Below are positions 9,014-17,601 of a stretch of 64,000 bases of DNA, in pieces; the first letter of the stretch is position 1; each line of letters begins with the position of its first letter. A program made the translations under genes and the position numbers. Source of the stretch: Opacimonas sp002292215 (lineage in GTDB: Bacteria; Pseudomonadota; Gammaproteobacteria; Enterobacterales; Alteromonadaceae); assembly GCA_943846745.1 (NCBI GenBank), contig OX044360.1:930001-994000 (forward strand). The letters are read 5' to 3'. The notes under the pieces were generated by a model, which was given only the letters and a program-made list of their open reading frames with translations, ran no database searches and was not told the origin of the DNA.

Positions 9014-9996
9014 GATGACTCCTTCATTGGCATAAGTCTAAATTGCGGCAACGTTAAATCACCTTCAAACATATTAAATTCAACTTGCACTGCTTGACCA
9101 ATCTGAGGTGCTACGCCATCGGTTACACCCACTAAACCAGCGGCAATACGAACACCTTCTTCAAGCTCAACCAGACCAATTGGATTAGGGTTGTCAAATG
9201 GTGGCACATGCGGATGATGCATTACGACAAAAGAATATAATTCGCCCTTACCACTTGCGACTTTGTAACCTAAATCAAATGAATGACAATGCATACACAC
9301 CGGCGCAGGTGGATGCTGTAATTTTTTACAACTATTACACGATTGAACTCTCAGTTCATTGACTTCACAACCTTCCCAGAAGAAACGGTTATCGTCACTA
9401 ATACCTGGCTTTGGACGCAGCATTTTAGGCATCGCTGTTTCAGCCCCCTTACTTTCAGGTTTCTTAGCCGGTTTAAACTTGATGACTCTGAAGAGTAATT
9501 CACCAACTTTTTCATCAGCCTCATCACCAGCATGTTCTGAAAAAAATACCATTTTTAGAGTGACAAAAAAGCCAGTACCCAATGCTGTTGTTTTCTCTTC
9601 GCTGATGCTGTCAAACGTAGTCGTGTAATAGAGTGTTTCGCCTATGCCAATATAACGATCGAAATGTAAATTAGAGTTAACCGCAACAACAGCTGGATAG
9701 CCTTGTTCCTCCAGCAATTTAAGCACGCCGTACGGATTCTCAGTCGTTGAGCCAGGCGCCAAAATATCGTTAAAACCGGCTAAACACCATGCTTGCAACA
9801 TAGCAGGCGGAGCAACTAGCTGTTTATGCTGACTCTTAACTGCATATTCTGCGTCGGTATAAATGGGATTATCAACACCCATTACTTCACACCACTGTCG
9901 AACCATTGCTTCGTTTACTTTATCCCATGCGTAGATGCGACCATATTGCTTGCCTACCATCGCTTCAATCTGAGCTAACCATTCATATTTAGCCAA
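9010..9996 (-). CDS. MaoC-N/DUF35 fusion protein (ChsH2-like)
   Basis: This 328-residue two-domain protein is the most diagnostic member of the operon. Residues 1-175 form a MaoC/FAS1-type hotdog hydratase domain. From about residue 205 comes a DUF35 domain: a rubredoxin-like zinc ribbon (CNSCKK and CMHCHS, two CxxC pairs) and then an OB fold (GKGELYSFVV, NPIGLVEL). This architecture is that of ChsH2, whose MaoC half pairs with ChsH1 and whose DUF35 half docks the Ltp2 aldolase. The operon contains candidates for both partners. The gene lies 52 bases after an SDR and overlaps the next ACAD by 4 bases. Confidence 0.9.
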   Translation of the reverse strand: MAKYEWLAQIEAMVGKQYGRIYAWDKVNEAMVRQWCEVMGVDNPIYTDAEYAVKSQHKQLVAPPAMLQAWCLAGFNDILAPGSTTENPYGVLKLLEEQGYPAVVAVNSNLHFDRYIGIGETLYYTTTFDSISEEKTTALGTGFFVTLKMVFFSEHAGDEADEKVGELLFRVIKFKPAKKPESKGAETAMPKMLRPKPGISDDNRFFWEGCEVNELRVQSCNSCKKLQHPPAPVCMHCHSFDLGYKVASGKGELYSFVVMHHPHVPPFDNPNPIGLVELEEGVRIAAGLVGVTDGVAPQIGQAVQVEFNMFEGDLTLPQFRLMPMKESS

Positions 9997-10048
9997 CGTT
10001 CGTCTCCTACATTTATTAAGATGTATGCTTATTATTGAAAATTAATCG

Positions 10049-10852
10049 TCACTTGCTTTCGCTAGCATTTAAAAAGGCTGGCATTTCACCACCACCATTA
10101 AGTAGTAAATTACAACCACTGGAGTAACTAGCTTGAGGGGATGCCAAAAACAAACACGCATTCGCAACGTCTTCTGGTTCTGCCATCCTCCCTGCAGGAA
10201 TAGTTTTACACACCTCTGCAATACCCGCTTCGTCGCCATAATGTAAATGCGAATTCTCGGTTTTCACTAAACCAGGGCTTAGCGCGGTGACTCGCACTTT
10301 AGGTGCCCACTCTACCGCTAAGGTTTGTACTAATGATAATATTCCTGCCTTGGCTGCACCATAAGCTGCTGTGCCTGGTGATGCACGCATTGCACTAATA
10401 CTGCCTATGAAAATAATACTACCGCCGTTTGCTGCTTGCATCAGCTGGTTTGCATGTTGAGCAACAGTCAGTGGTGCAATTAAATTGAGCTTTATAATCG
10501 ACTCATGAAAACGCGGTGATGCTTTATCAGCCAGTGCAAATGGACTACCGCCGGCGTTATTGACTAATACATCAAGTTTGCCATATTGTTCTTTTATCGC
10601 TAAAAATAAAGTATTAATACTATCGTTATCTTTTACATCAGCTTGGATAAAGTGTGCTTGGTTTACCCCATCATTGACTGCGACTTGTGGAAGTGCCTCA
10701 GGTTCTTTTCTACCACAGACTACGACCTTCGCACCAGCAGCGAGAAAACCAGTAGCAATCGCAAATCCGATACCTTTGGTGCCGCCAGTTACCAGAACAA
10801 CTTGGTCATGGTAGCTTTGTGGTGGGTGAACATTATTTGTCGACATAGACAT
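10049..10852 (-). CDS. short-chain dehydrogenase/reductase
   Basis: This 267-residue classical SDR shows the cofactor motif TGGTKGIG, the structural NNAGG and the catalytic Y-x-x-x-K in YGAAKAG with an upstream serine in GSISAM. It would oxidise or reduce a hydroxyl/keto group with NAD(P). It is the first gene of the minus-strand operon, 52 bases upstream of the MaoC-DUF35 gene. Its promoter region (10853-11019) is shared with a divergent crotonase and contains one of the three 15-bp near-palindromes. The company suggests a hydroxyacyl-CoA or hydroxysteroid substrate. Two close in-frame ATG codons (residues 1 and 3) leave the exact start open. Confidence 0.88.
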   Translation of the reverse strand: MSMSTNNVHPPQSYHDQVVLVTGGTKGIGFAIATGFLAAGAKVVVCGRKEPEALPQVAVNDGVNQAHFIQADVKDNDSINTLFLAIKEQYGKLDVLVNNAGGSPFALADKASPRFHESIIKLNLIAPLTVAQHANQLMQAANGGSIIFIGSISAMRASPGTAAYGAAKAGILSLVQTLAVEWAPKVRVTALSPGLVKTENSHLHYGDEAGIAEVCKTIPAGRMAEPEDVANACLFLASPQASYSSGCNLLLNGGGEMPAFLNASESK

Positions 10853-10919
10853 AAATACAGTACAACCTTATATTAATAACATACAAAACAGTTTACATTG
10901 CACAATACAAACGTAACTT

Positions 10920-10934
10920 CGTCTATATGGACGA
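10920..10934. promoter_or_regulatory. putative operator, 15-bp near-palindrome (copy 1)
   Basis: The bases CGTCTATATGGACGA lie in the divergent region between the operon-leading SDR and the crotonase. The core is a GTC-N6-GAC dyad. Near-identical sites lie at 17526-17540 and 19365-19379, each also in a divergent intergenic region of this cluster. A shared regulator-binding site is inferred. Confidence 0.6.
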
Positions 10935-11019
10935 TGCTGCCATTAATGCCTAAACGTCACAATAGCAATGTGTACACAAACCTTGCCTAATGCTGGTCAA
11001 ACCGATTTTGGAGATAATA

Positions 11020-11805
11020 ATGCCCGATTCACAAGCGCCTGTTGTTATATTGAGTTTTCCTGAAGAAGGCGTAGCGGAGTTAAGGCTAAACCGCCCGCAT
11101 GCTACCAATGCACTAAGTTTAGAGCTACAAACACTTCTATCTCAGCATTTTTTAGAGCTCGCTGATAACCCGTCAGTACGCTGTATTTTGTTAACAGGTG
11201 GTGACAAAGTATTTGCCGCTGGCGGTGATATTACCGGCTTGATTGATGCTGATCCTATCGAAATATACCAACGCCACACTGAGCGTTTGTGGGCACCTAT
11301 CGAACAATGTCCCAAACCCGTGGTTGCTGCAGTAAACGGCTATGCGTTCGGTGGAGGCTGTGAACTAGCTATGTTAGCTGATATTATTATTGCCGGAAAA
11401 AGCGCCAGTTTTTGCCAACCCGAAATTGCAATTGGTATCATGCCAGGCATTGGTGGAACGCAACGTTTAGTCAGAGCAGTCGGCAAAGCTAAAGCGATGC
11501 AAATGGCGCTAACCGGAAAACCTATTAGCGCGCATGATGCATGGCAAGCGGGTTTAGTCAGTGAATTGTGCGAAGACAAAGACGTGCATGCACTAGCATT
11601 AGCTAACTGCCGACGTATTGCTCGTATGCCACCTCTTGCTGCCGAACAAATTAAAGAAGTTATATTAGCTGGAATGGATGCGCCACTAGCCAGTGCAATG
11701 GCACTGGAACGAAAAGCGAATGCGATTTTATTTGCATCACAAGATCAACGTGAAGGCATGCAAGCATTTTTAGAAAAACGCCATCCAAAATTTGAAGGAA
11801 AATAA
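11020..11805 (+). CDS. enoyl-CoA hydratase/isomerase (crotonase family)
   Basis: This is a crotonase-fold protein of about 261 residues. The oxyanion-hole motif GYAFGGGCELAM and the second acidic residue in QPEIAIGIMPG correspond to the two catalytic glutamates of classical enoyl-CoA hydratases, so hydration of a trans-2-enoyl-CoA is likely. A longer frame begins at 10990, but ATG 11020 is preferred since GGAG (11010-11013) lies 6 bases upstream. It is divergent from the acyl-CoA dehydrogenase operon and shares its promoter region and the putative operator. It probably works on an intermediate of the same pathway. Confidence 0.88.
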   Translation: MPDSQAPVVILSFPEEGVAELRLNRPHATNALSLELQTLLSQHFLELADNPSVRCILLTGGDKVFAAGGDITGLIDADPIEIYQRHTERLWAPIEQCPKPVVAAVNGYAFGGGCELAMLADIIIAGKSASFCQPEIAIGIMPGIGGTQRLVRAVGKAKAMQMALTGKPISAHDAWQAGLVSELCEDKDVHALALANCRRIARMPPLAAEQIKEVILAGMDAPLASAMALERKANAILFASQDQREGMQAFLEKRHPKFEGK

Positions 11806-11852
11806 TTGCTAGTTTATTCTGTTGCACAATCGTCAATAGAATAAAATGATAA

Positions 11853-11885
11853 CCAGCTTGAGCTGGCTCATTTATTCAAGCTCAA
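11853..11885. terminator. hairpins between convergent crotonase and MFS genes
   Basis: A 5-bp stem (11853-11857 with 11862-11866, loop TTGA) overlaps an alternative 7-bp stem (11858-11864 with 11879-11885). They fill the gap between two converging genes. There is no strong U-run, so termination is plausible but not certain. Confidence 0.4.
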
Positions 11886-13079
11886 TCACAACGCTATAGG
11901 TTTAGGGCTAATTTCGTCTGTTCCCGTATTCTGTTGCAAGCGAGCCAATGGCCCAATAAAGCATCCAACCGCAACCACACTAGCCACAAATGCCAACACC
12001 AATATTTGGTGATACCCTAATACCGCTAACCAACCACCCAATGCTGGGCCTATCATGGCACTTAAACCAAATGCCGCAGGGATTAACATAATAGCCCGAC
12101 CTTTAACGTCCAGTCGCGCCACTGCTGCTGTCTGAAACACGCATCCCCATGTGAATGCGACTTCCCAAATCCATGCTCCTGTAGCAAATAACATGAACTG
12201 ATTGGTTGTACTGTTAAAAGATAGCCAGATCAAATATAAACCGATGGCTAGTACCACTAAAACAATGATATAGGGGAATCGCAAGCCTAAACGAGCACCT
12301 ACTAAGGCAACTGAAAACGCCGCAGCACCACCTAATAGTTTTAGTACTGCAAATACCGTTCCCATTTCAGGAGGACTTAACGCTATTGCATTACCCATAC
12401 GTTCCAAGAATGCCCATAACGCAATGTTACCTGTCGCAAACAGTAAAAACACCAACAAGGCTAACCACGCACCAGTAGGAATATTTAATTGTGCTTTTAT
12501 ACTGTTATCTGTTGATTCTAAATGGGTATCTTTAGGAAGCCAAAACACGCTAAGGCTTAGAAGTGCAATAATTAACGATAGACTGACGGCTGCACCGGCA
12601 TAAGCATACTGACTGATCACATAAGCAGGAAGAACAAATAAAACTAAAGCTGTTACCCCTAATTCAATCCCTTGCCTGAGGCCTAATGCACGCTCTTTAT
12701 TTGCCATTTGTCCAATAATTCGTAAACCAAGACAAGTCATTAAGGCAGCAAAAAAACCAATCCCTCCCCATAAAGGCATTTGTAATATCGCATCAGATAA
12801 TGACGAAGCTATGAGTAAAATGATTGAACTGACTGCACAGACTATGGTTAGTTTTCGTAAGCAGTACCGGCTAATAATCATTACTGATGATAACGTCCCT
12901 ATCAAATAGCCAGCAAAACATATTGACCCTAGAAGACCCACTGTTTGCAACTCAAAACCAAACGTATCCGCTAGTGAACCGAGTAAAATCGGTAATGAAT
13001 TAAATGGTAATCCGCCAATGGTAGACGCAAAACTGGCTGCAAGTATTAAAGCCGCGGTTTGTTTGGTAGCTGTTTGCAT
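11886..13079 (-). CDS. MFS transporter
   Basis: This 397-residue membrane protein has about 12 hydrophobic segments, as usual for the major facilitator superfamily. The pattern is two six-helix bundles with a polar linker around residues 190-205 (LPKDTHLESTDNSIKAQ). No signal peptide is expected; the N terminus is cytoplasmic. It lies in the catabolic cluster, after the LuxR-type regulator on the same strand, with a gap of about 107 bases. It may move a pathway substrate or product across the inner membrane, but the substrate cannot be read from the sequence. Confidence 0.85.
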   Translation of the reverse strand: MQTATKQTAALILAASFASTIGGLPFNSLPILLGSLADTFGFELQTVGLLGSICFAGYLIGTLSSVMIISRYCLRKLTIVCAVSSIILLIASSLSDAILQMPLWGGIGFFAALMTCLGLRIIGQMANKERALGLRQGIELGVTALVLFVLPAYVISQYAYAGAAVSLSLIIALLSLSVFWLPKDTHLESTDNSIKAQLNIPTGAWLALLVFLLFATGNIALWAFLERMGNAIALSPPEMGTVFAVLKLLGGAAAFSVALVGARLGLRFPYIIVLVVLAIGLYLIWLSFNSTTNQFMLFATGAWIWEVAFTWGCVFQTAAVARLDVKGRAIMLIPAAFGLSAMIGPALGGWLAVLGYHQILVLAFVASVVAVGCFIGPLARLQQNTGTDEISPKPIAL

Positions 13080-13186
13080 AATGACCCTAGTAAAAATAGA
13101 TATCAGCTTGCTATGAAATACAGCCTACTGATTTGAACTTCGACTAGAATCGATTAATATTTAACAAGATACATGGTGCATACGGA

Positions 13187-14350
13187 CTATTCGGTGTCCG
13201 GAGATTCATCATAGCCAAGGGCTGCAACACTATTTAAAAATAAGCGAACTAATTCAGTTTGACGACGAACACCCGTCTTTGAAAAAATAGAGCGTAAATG
13301 AGCTCTAGCAGTATTACGTCGAATGTTTAACACTTCTGCAGCTTCTTCTAAGGACAAACCATTGGTAAGTTGCAATGTTAAGCCTGTTTCAGCAGGAGTT
13401 AGGCCAAACAATTTTTTAGAAATATCGATGCTCGTCATTGATTTACCGACCGCATCACGAATATAAACCACCGCCCGCTTCAGACCTTTACCTTCCCCCC
13501 ATTCCAAACCAGGTATGACTTCAATGACTACGCCTAAAGCAATCTCACCCGATGGTCTTGATATAGACATTGCTTCTGGCATCGCATTAACATCGTTATT
13601 ATGTTCAAAAGCGGTTTTAATGAGTCGCTTTAGTTCACTATTGTCACTGTGATGTTGTGCTGTCAATTTACCTGCAGTGATCTTAAGGCCATCAGGGGCA
13701 GCTAATAGATGGCTAGCAAAGACGTTTTTGTCGAGTACTTTACCTGTTTCATCAATCGTCACAGTCGCAATGGAAAGTCGACCAATGGCCCTGGAGTATA
13801 GGGAACCTAGAGAAGCACTGCTGTGTAACTGCAAAAACGTCGATAATGAACGGCGTAAATGTGGAATAAGGAACTTACATAAGGTTTTATCTGAGTCAGA
13901 GAAATTCCCTTGTGCTTCTTCACGAGTTACCCGAAAACGAAAATTACCGAGATCAGGGGTACTAATATCAACGCTCATTACATGGTAAACATCGTTCACC
14001 GCGCACCAATGCTTACGATACGAGCTAGCTTTCCATTCTTCTTCGTTCATAAAATCGTTTACCGTAAAAACCGTATCGAGGGCTTGGTCAGTAAATGGGG
14101 TGAGTTTGTATTGATAAGGTAAATTCTGAACACTATGACCGCCTTCAATATTCTTACCTACCGCTACCATTAAGCCTAGATCATTTTCTTCCGGAACTTT
14201 AAGAATAAGGGTAACGTAGTTTGCGTGAAAAATATCTTGTAATATTGTAAGCGGCTTACTCCAGCTTTCTGACGTCGCATCTCCTGCCGCGTCATACAAT
14301 AAATTAATAAATTCGTTATACTGTTCAAGCTCTATATCTATCAGTGCCAT
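13187..14350 (-). CDS. LuxR-type transcriptional regulator
   Basis: This protein of about 387 residues ends in a LuxR/NarL helix-turn-helix: FGLTPAETGLTLQL starts the domain and LEEAAEVLNIRRNTARAHL is the recognition region. The N-terminal ~300 residues lack a clear receiver domain; they look like a sensor region without an obvious motif. The ATG at 14350 is preferred over a TTG at 14395. Size and architecture match TeiR, the LuxR-type activator of testosterone degradation in Comamonas. It sits centrally in this cluster, so it is the best candidate to bind the GTC-N6-GAC sites. That link is inference. Confidence 0.85.
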   Translation of the reverse strand: MALIDIELEQYNEFINLLYDAAGDATSESWSKPLTILQDIFHANYVTLILKVPEENDLGLMVAVGKNIEGGHSVQNLPYQYKLTPFTDQALDTVFTVNDFMNEEEWKASSYRKHWCAVNDVYHVMSVDISTPDLGNFRFRVTREEAQGNFSDSDKTLCKFLIPHLRRSLSTFLQLHSSASLGSLYSRAIGRLSIATVTIDETGKVLDKNVFASHLLAAPDGLKITAGKLTAQHHSDNSELKRLIKTAFEHNNDVNAMPEAMSISRPSGEIALGVVIEVIPGLEWGEGKGLKRAVVYIRDAVGKSMTSIDISKKLFGLTPAETGLTLQLTNGLSLEEAAEVLNIRRNTARAHLRSIFSKTGVRRQTELVRLFLNSVAALGYDESPDTE

Positions 14351-14473
14351 AATCTGCTCAGCCCGCCGTGATTTGTTATAATAACGTAAACGCAAAATTT
14401 GTTTGTAAACAATATCATAACTTTATTACTAAATTTACCATTCTTTCATCAATCTATGATATTGCCTGAAGTT

Positions 14474-15547
14474 TTAAGCATTAGGGTAATCAGAATATCC
14501 TGCCGCACCTGGCGTATAAAGTGTTTTTCGATCAAATTTAGTAAGAGGTAAGTCTGCTGCAATTCGTTTTACAAAATCAGGATTACTTACATAATGTCTT
14601 GCAAATGAAACTGCATCGGCTTCTTTATTATTAATGGCCTGCGCGGCTAAATTTGCATCAAAGCCATCATTAATGATTAATGAGCCGATAAACCTTTCCC
14701 TGCCAATCTTAAAGGCATCGATTGATTCAATTGGAGCACGCATCATATGTAAATAACCGAGGTTAAGATCTGCCACTTCATCGAGCAAAGCGATGTGACT
14801 TTGTTCCGGATCTGCGTCTTTTGTATCATTAAAACGATTGCCAGGGTTCATGCGCAGACCTACACAACCAGCACCAAACACAGTGGCCATAGCGCGTAAG
14901 CACTCAACCGCAAACTTGACTCGCCCTTCAACACTTCCGCCAAACTCATCGGTGCGTTGATTAGAATCTGAGCATAAAAACTGCATCGGTAGATAACCAC
15001 TAGTACAGTGTAACTCAACACCATCAAATCCTGCTTTTAATGCATTTTCAGCAGCTTGTCGATGCTCTTCAATCACTTGCCAAACTTCCTGTGTACTTAA
15101 TTCCACAGGCATATCAAAGGGCTGCATACCTGCACTATCTGTATGAACCTCACCTCTTGCTTGTATTGCTGAAGGTGCAACAGTCGCTACATTCTCACCT
15201 TTGATGTGATGCGAACCAATCCGGCCGGCATGCATTATTTGCAATACAATTTTACCGCCAGCTTGATGCACTGCATCGGTAACAGCACGCCAGCCAGCAA
15301 TGTGTTGTTCAGTTTCTATACCAGGTTGACGGTTATATGCTTGTCCTGCAGCTACTGGCCAAGTACCTTCTGCTACAATTAACCCTGCACTTGCACGCTG
15401 TGCGTAGTAATCGCGCATAATGTCATTTGGCGTTCCATCGGGATCAGCACGATTTCGGGTCATCGGTGCCATAACCACTCTGTTTGCAATGTCTATATCA
15501 CCGAGTTTTGCGGTGCTTAACAATGAATTTGTCTGTGTCATATTCAT
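14474..15547 (-). CDS. Old Yellow Enzyme family NADH:flavin oxidoreductase
   Basis: This 357-residue protein is an FMN-dependent TIM-barrel ene-reductase. Family landmarks are VMAPMTRNRADPDG near the N terminus, QIMHAGRIGSHH, the active-site region with GVELHCTSGYLPMQFL and the C-terminal ADAVSFARHYVSNPDF. These enzymes reduce the double bond of alpha,beta-unsaturated carbonyl compounds; members act on steroids and related alkaloids. In the typical OYE the HxxN substrate pair is seen; here HCTS replaces the usual HxAN, so the carbonyl contact may differ. It is 10 bases from the SDR upstream on the same strand. Confidence 0.9.
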   Translation of the reverse strand: MNMTQTNSLLSTAKLGDIDIANRVVMAPMTRNRADPDGTPNDIMRDYYAQRASAGLIVAEGTWPVAAGQAYNRQPGIETEQHIAGWRAVTDAVHQAGGKIVLQIMHAGRIGSHHIKGENVATVAPSAIQARGEVHTDSAGMQPFDMPVELSTQEVWQVIEEHRQAAENALKAGFDGVELHCTSGYLPMQFLCSDSNQRTDEFGGSVEGRVKFAVECLRAMATVFGAGCVGLRMNPGNRFNDTKDADPEQSHIALLDEVADLNLGYLHMMRAPIESIDAFKIGRERFIGSLIINDGFDANLAAQAINNKEADAVSFARHYVSNPDFVKRIAADLPLTKFDRKTLYTPGAAGYSDYPNA

Positions 15548-15557
15548 TCCTTAATTT

Positions 15558-16328
15558 TTAATCTAGCGCAGTTACAAGCACACATCCTCGTCCACCATCA
15601 ACGGGCAAACTTGCACCAGTAATATAAGACGCATCATCGCTAGCTAAAAAGGCTATCGCACTAGCAAGCTCATCACTGCGCCCGACTCGGCCCATTGGTA
15701 TAAGTCTATTAGTGTTATTCAACATAGCTTCGTCACTTAGCATACCGGCAGTAGCAGGTGTTTCAACTACCGCAGGGACAACAACATTAACACGGATATT
15801 TTTGCTCGCACCCTCTGCTGCGGCTGCACGAGAAAAATTAACTACCGCCGCTTTTGAAGCGCTATAACCGGCCATCATTGGGGTACCTAACTCTCCACAG
15901 ATAGACGACACATTGATAATAGCACCACCTGTTTCCTGCATTATTTGCATGGCTGTGCGGGTGCCCCAAAACGTACCGTCTACAGAAGTGGTGAAGTTAC
16001 TATGCCAGTCCTCGGTACTTGTATCGGTAATGCTACCGTAGGAGTAAGCCATAGCATTATTGACCATAATATCTAACCCACCATGCTTTTTTGCTGTGTT
16101 TTCTATTGCTTCTACGAATGCTTGCTCATTACTTACATCAGCTTGAACAGCATAGGCTTTACCACCATCGTTGTGGATTGCAGCAACAACCTCATCAAGT
16201 GGTACTTGACGACGACCACAAATGATCACCGTTGCGCCTTCTTTTGCTAAGCGTTGTGCCGTTGCTGCACCGATACCACTTCCACCACCGGTGACAAAAG
16301 CGACTTTATTTGTAAAACGTGATTGCAT
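15558..16328 (-). CDS. short-chain dehydrogenase/reductase
   Basis: This 256-residue classical SDR has TGGGSGIG for the cofactor, NNAMAYS in place of NNAG, and YSASKAA with the serine in VSSICGE as the catalytic set. The R after the GGRR-type turn (CGRR) suggests NADP or mixed cofactor use. It is 10 bases upstream of the Old Yellow Enzyme and about 80 bases downstream of the ferredoxin reductase, so the three are likely one transcript. A hydroxysteroid or hydroxyacyl-CoA dehydrogenase role fits the cluster but is not proven by sequence. Confidence 0.87.
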   Translation of the reverse strand: MQSRFTNKVAFVTGGGSGIGAATAQRLAKEGATVIICGRRQVPLDEVVAAIHNDGGKAYAVQADVSNEQAFVEAIENTAKKHGGLDIMVNNAMAYSYGSITDTSTEDWHSNFTTSVDGTFWGTRTAMQIMQETGGAIINVSSICGELGTPMMAGYSASKAAVVNFSRAAAAEGASKNIRVNVVVPAVVETPATAGMLSDEAMLNNTNRLIPMGRVGRSDELASAIAFLASDDASYITGASLPVDGGRGCVLVTALD

Positions 16329-16408
16329 AGATAACTCCTATTATTTTTGTTGGTAAGATGTATGAACATTTAACAATTTTTATCATTGAAATCGGACTCA
16401 ATCACATT

Positions 16409-17458
16409 CTATGTATATTTGAGACTCAGCTCACTGGTAAGGGGCACAGCTTGACAACTTAAGGTTAAATTGTTGTTTAAATCTTTTTCATCAAGCACAT
16501 CGTTATTCTTAAGCTCCACTTTTCCATCAAGGATTTCGCACATACAAGATGCGCACATACCTTCACGGCATGAATAAGGCAGTTCAATACCTATTTTTTC
16601 AGCAGCATCAAGTACTGTTTCGCCGGGCTCACAATTAATGACATAGTGTTCACCGTCTAACTCCAATTTTACAGTAGCCGTAGGAAAATCCTGAGCGTCA
16701 GTTACAGCTTCAGCATTGATACTATTTAATGGCGAATCATTTGTCGTTGAGGAAGGTTTAGCGATAACAAAACGTTCAATATGAATCCGTTCTTTTGGCA
16801 TACCCGCAAGATGTAAAGCTATCTCCATGGTATCCATAAACGGACCAGGACCACAAATAAAAGCTCTTCCGTTTTGCATGCCATTGGCTAAAGATGAAAG
16901 TAGTTTTTGCGACGGTATGCCTTGCAATGAATCGAGTAAATGGATGACTTGCAAGCGTTCTGGATATTCAGCTACAAGTGCTTTGATTGTCTTCTTAAAA
17001 ATGACAGACGATTCATCTCGGTTTGCATAAATCATACGTACATTGCCGGTACCATTGACCAGTACATTACGTAAAATTGATAGGACAGGTGTAATACCAC
17101 TGCCTCCAGCGCACAACAGGTGATCTTCCGATAAGTCTTTACTGATGAATAATCCTGCTGGCTGCATCACTTCAATCTGGCTGCCGGCTTGCAGGTTATC
17201 GCAAAGCCAGTTTGATCCTCTGCCATTTACTACGCGTTTCACTGTGACGCGCAACTGATTATCAAGATGCGGCGTACTAGACATTGAATAACAGCGCTGT
17301 AACGATTCTTCGTTTGCCTTAAATTTAAGCGTAATAAATTGACCCGACTGATAAGTGAATTTTTCACGCATGTTTTCTGGAATATCAAATAAAATGGAAT
17401 GTGCATCGGCGGTTTCTTGCACCATTTGGGCAATTTTCAGAATGTGATAACGCGCCAT
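16409..17458 (-). CDS. ferredoxin-NAD(P)H reductase with C-terminal 2Fe-2S (KshB/PaaE-like)
   Basis: This 349-residue electron-transfer protein has three domains. Residues 1-100 form the FAD-binding barrel (RCYSMSSTPH), about 110-230 the NAD(P)-binding domain (LCAGGSGITPVLSILR), and about 265-349 a plant-type 2Fe-2S ferredoxin (CREGMCASCMC and a final C in LSCQA). This order is that of KshB, the reductase of 3-ketosteroid 9alpha-hydroxylase, and of PaaE and similar reductases. No Rieske oxygenase is in the window, so the partner must be encoded elsewhere. It is divergent from an SDR across a region with a 15-bp putative operator. Confidence 0.88.
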   Translation of the reverse strand: MARYHILKIAQMVQETADAHSILFDIPENMREKFTYQSGQFITLKFKANEESLQRCYSMSSTPHLDNQLRVTVKRVVNGRGSNWLCDNLQAGSQIEVMQPAGLFISKDLSEDHLLCAGGSGITPVLSILRNVLVNGTGNVRMIYANRDESSVIFKKTIKALVAEYPERLQVIHLLDSLQGIPSQKLLSSLANGMQNGRAFICGPGPFMDTMEIALHLAGMPKERIHIERFVIAKPSSTTNDSPLNSINAEAVTDAQDFPTATVKLELDGEHYVINCEPGETVLDAAEKIGIELPYSCREGMCASCMCEILDGKVELKNNDVLDEKDLNNNLTLSCQAVPLTSELSLKYT

Positions 17459-17525
17459 GTTTACTCCTATAAATACGCTCTTATTATCTACTTTTATATT
17501 TCCATAAAAGCTACTACAACCTCAT

Positions 17526-17540
17526 CGTCAATATGGACTA
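17526..17540. promoter_or_regulatory. putative operator, 15-bp near-palindrome (copy 2)
   Basis: CGTCAATATGGACTA lies in the divergent region between the KshB-like reductase and the SDR at 17602. It differs from copy 1 at two positions and keeps the GTC-N6-GAC dyad. Confidence 0.6.
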
Positions 17541-17601
17541 AGTAATTTCAGCCCTAATGGTAAATATTAGTCATTACAAATCGTGTTTTAAGGAATCATG
17601 T

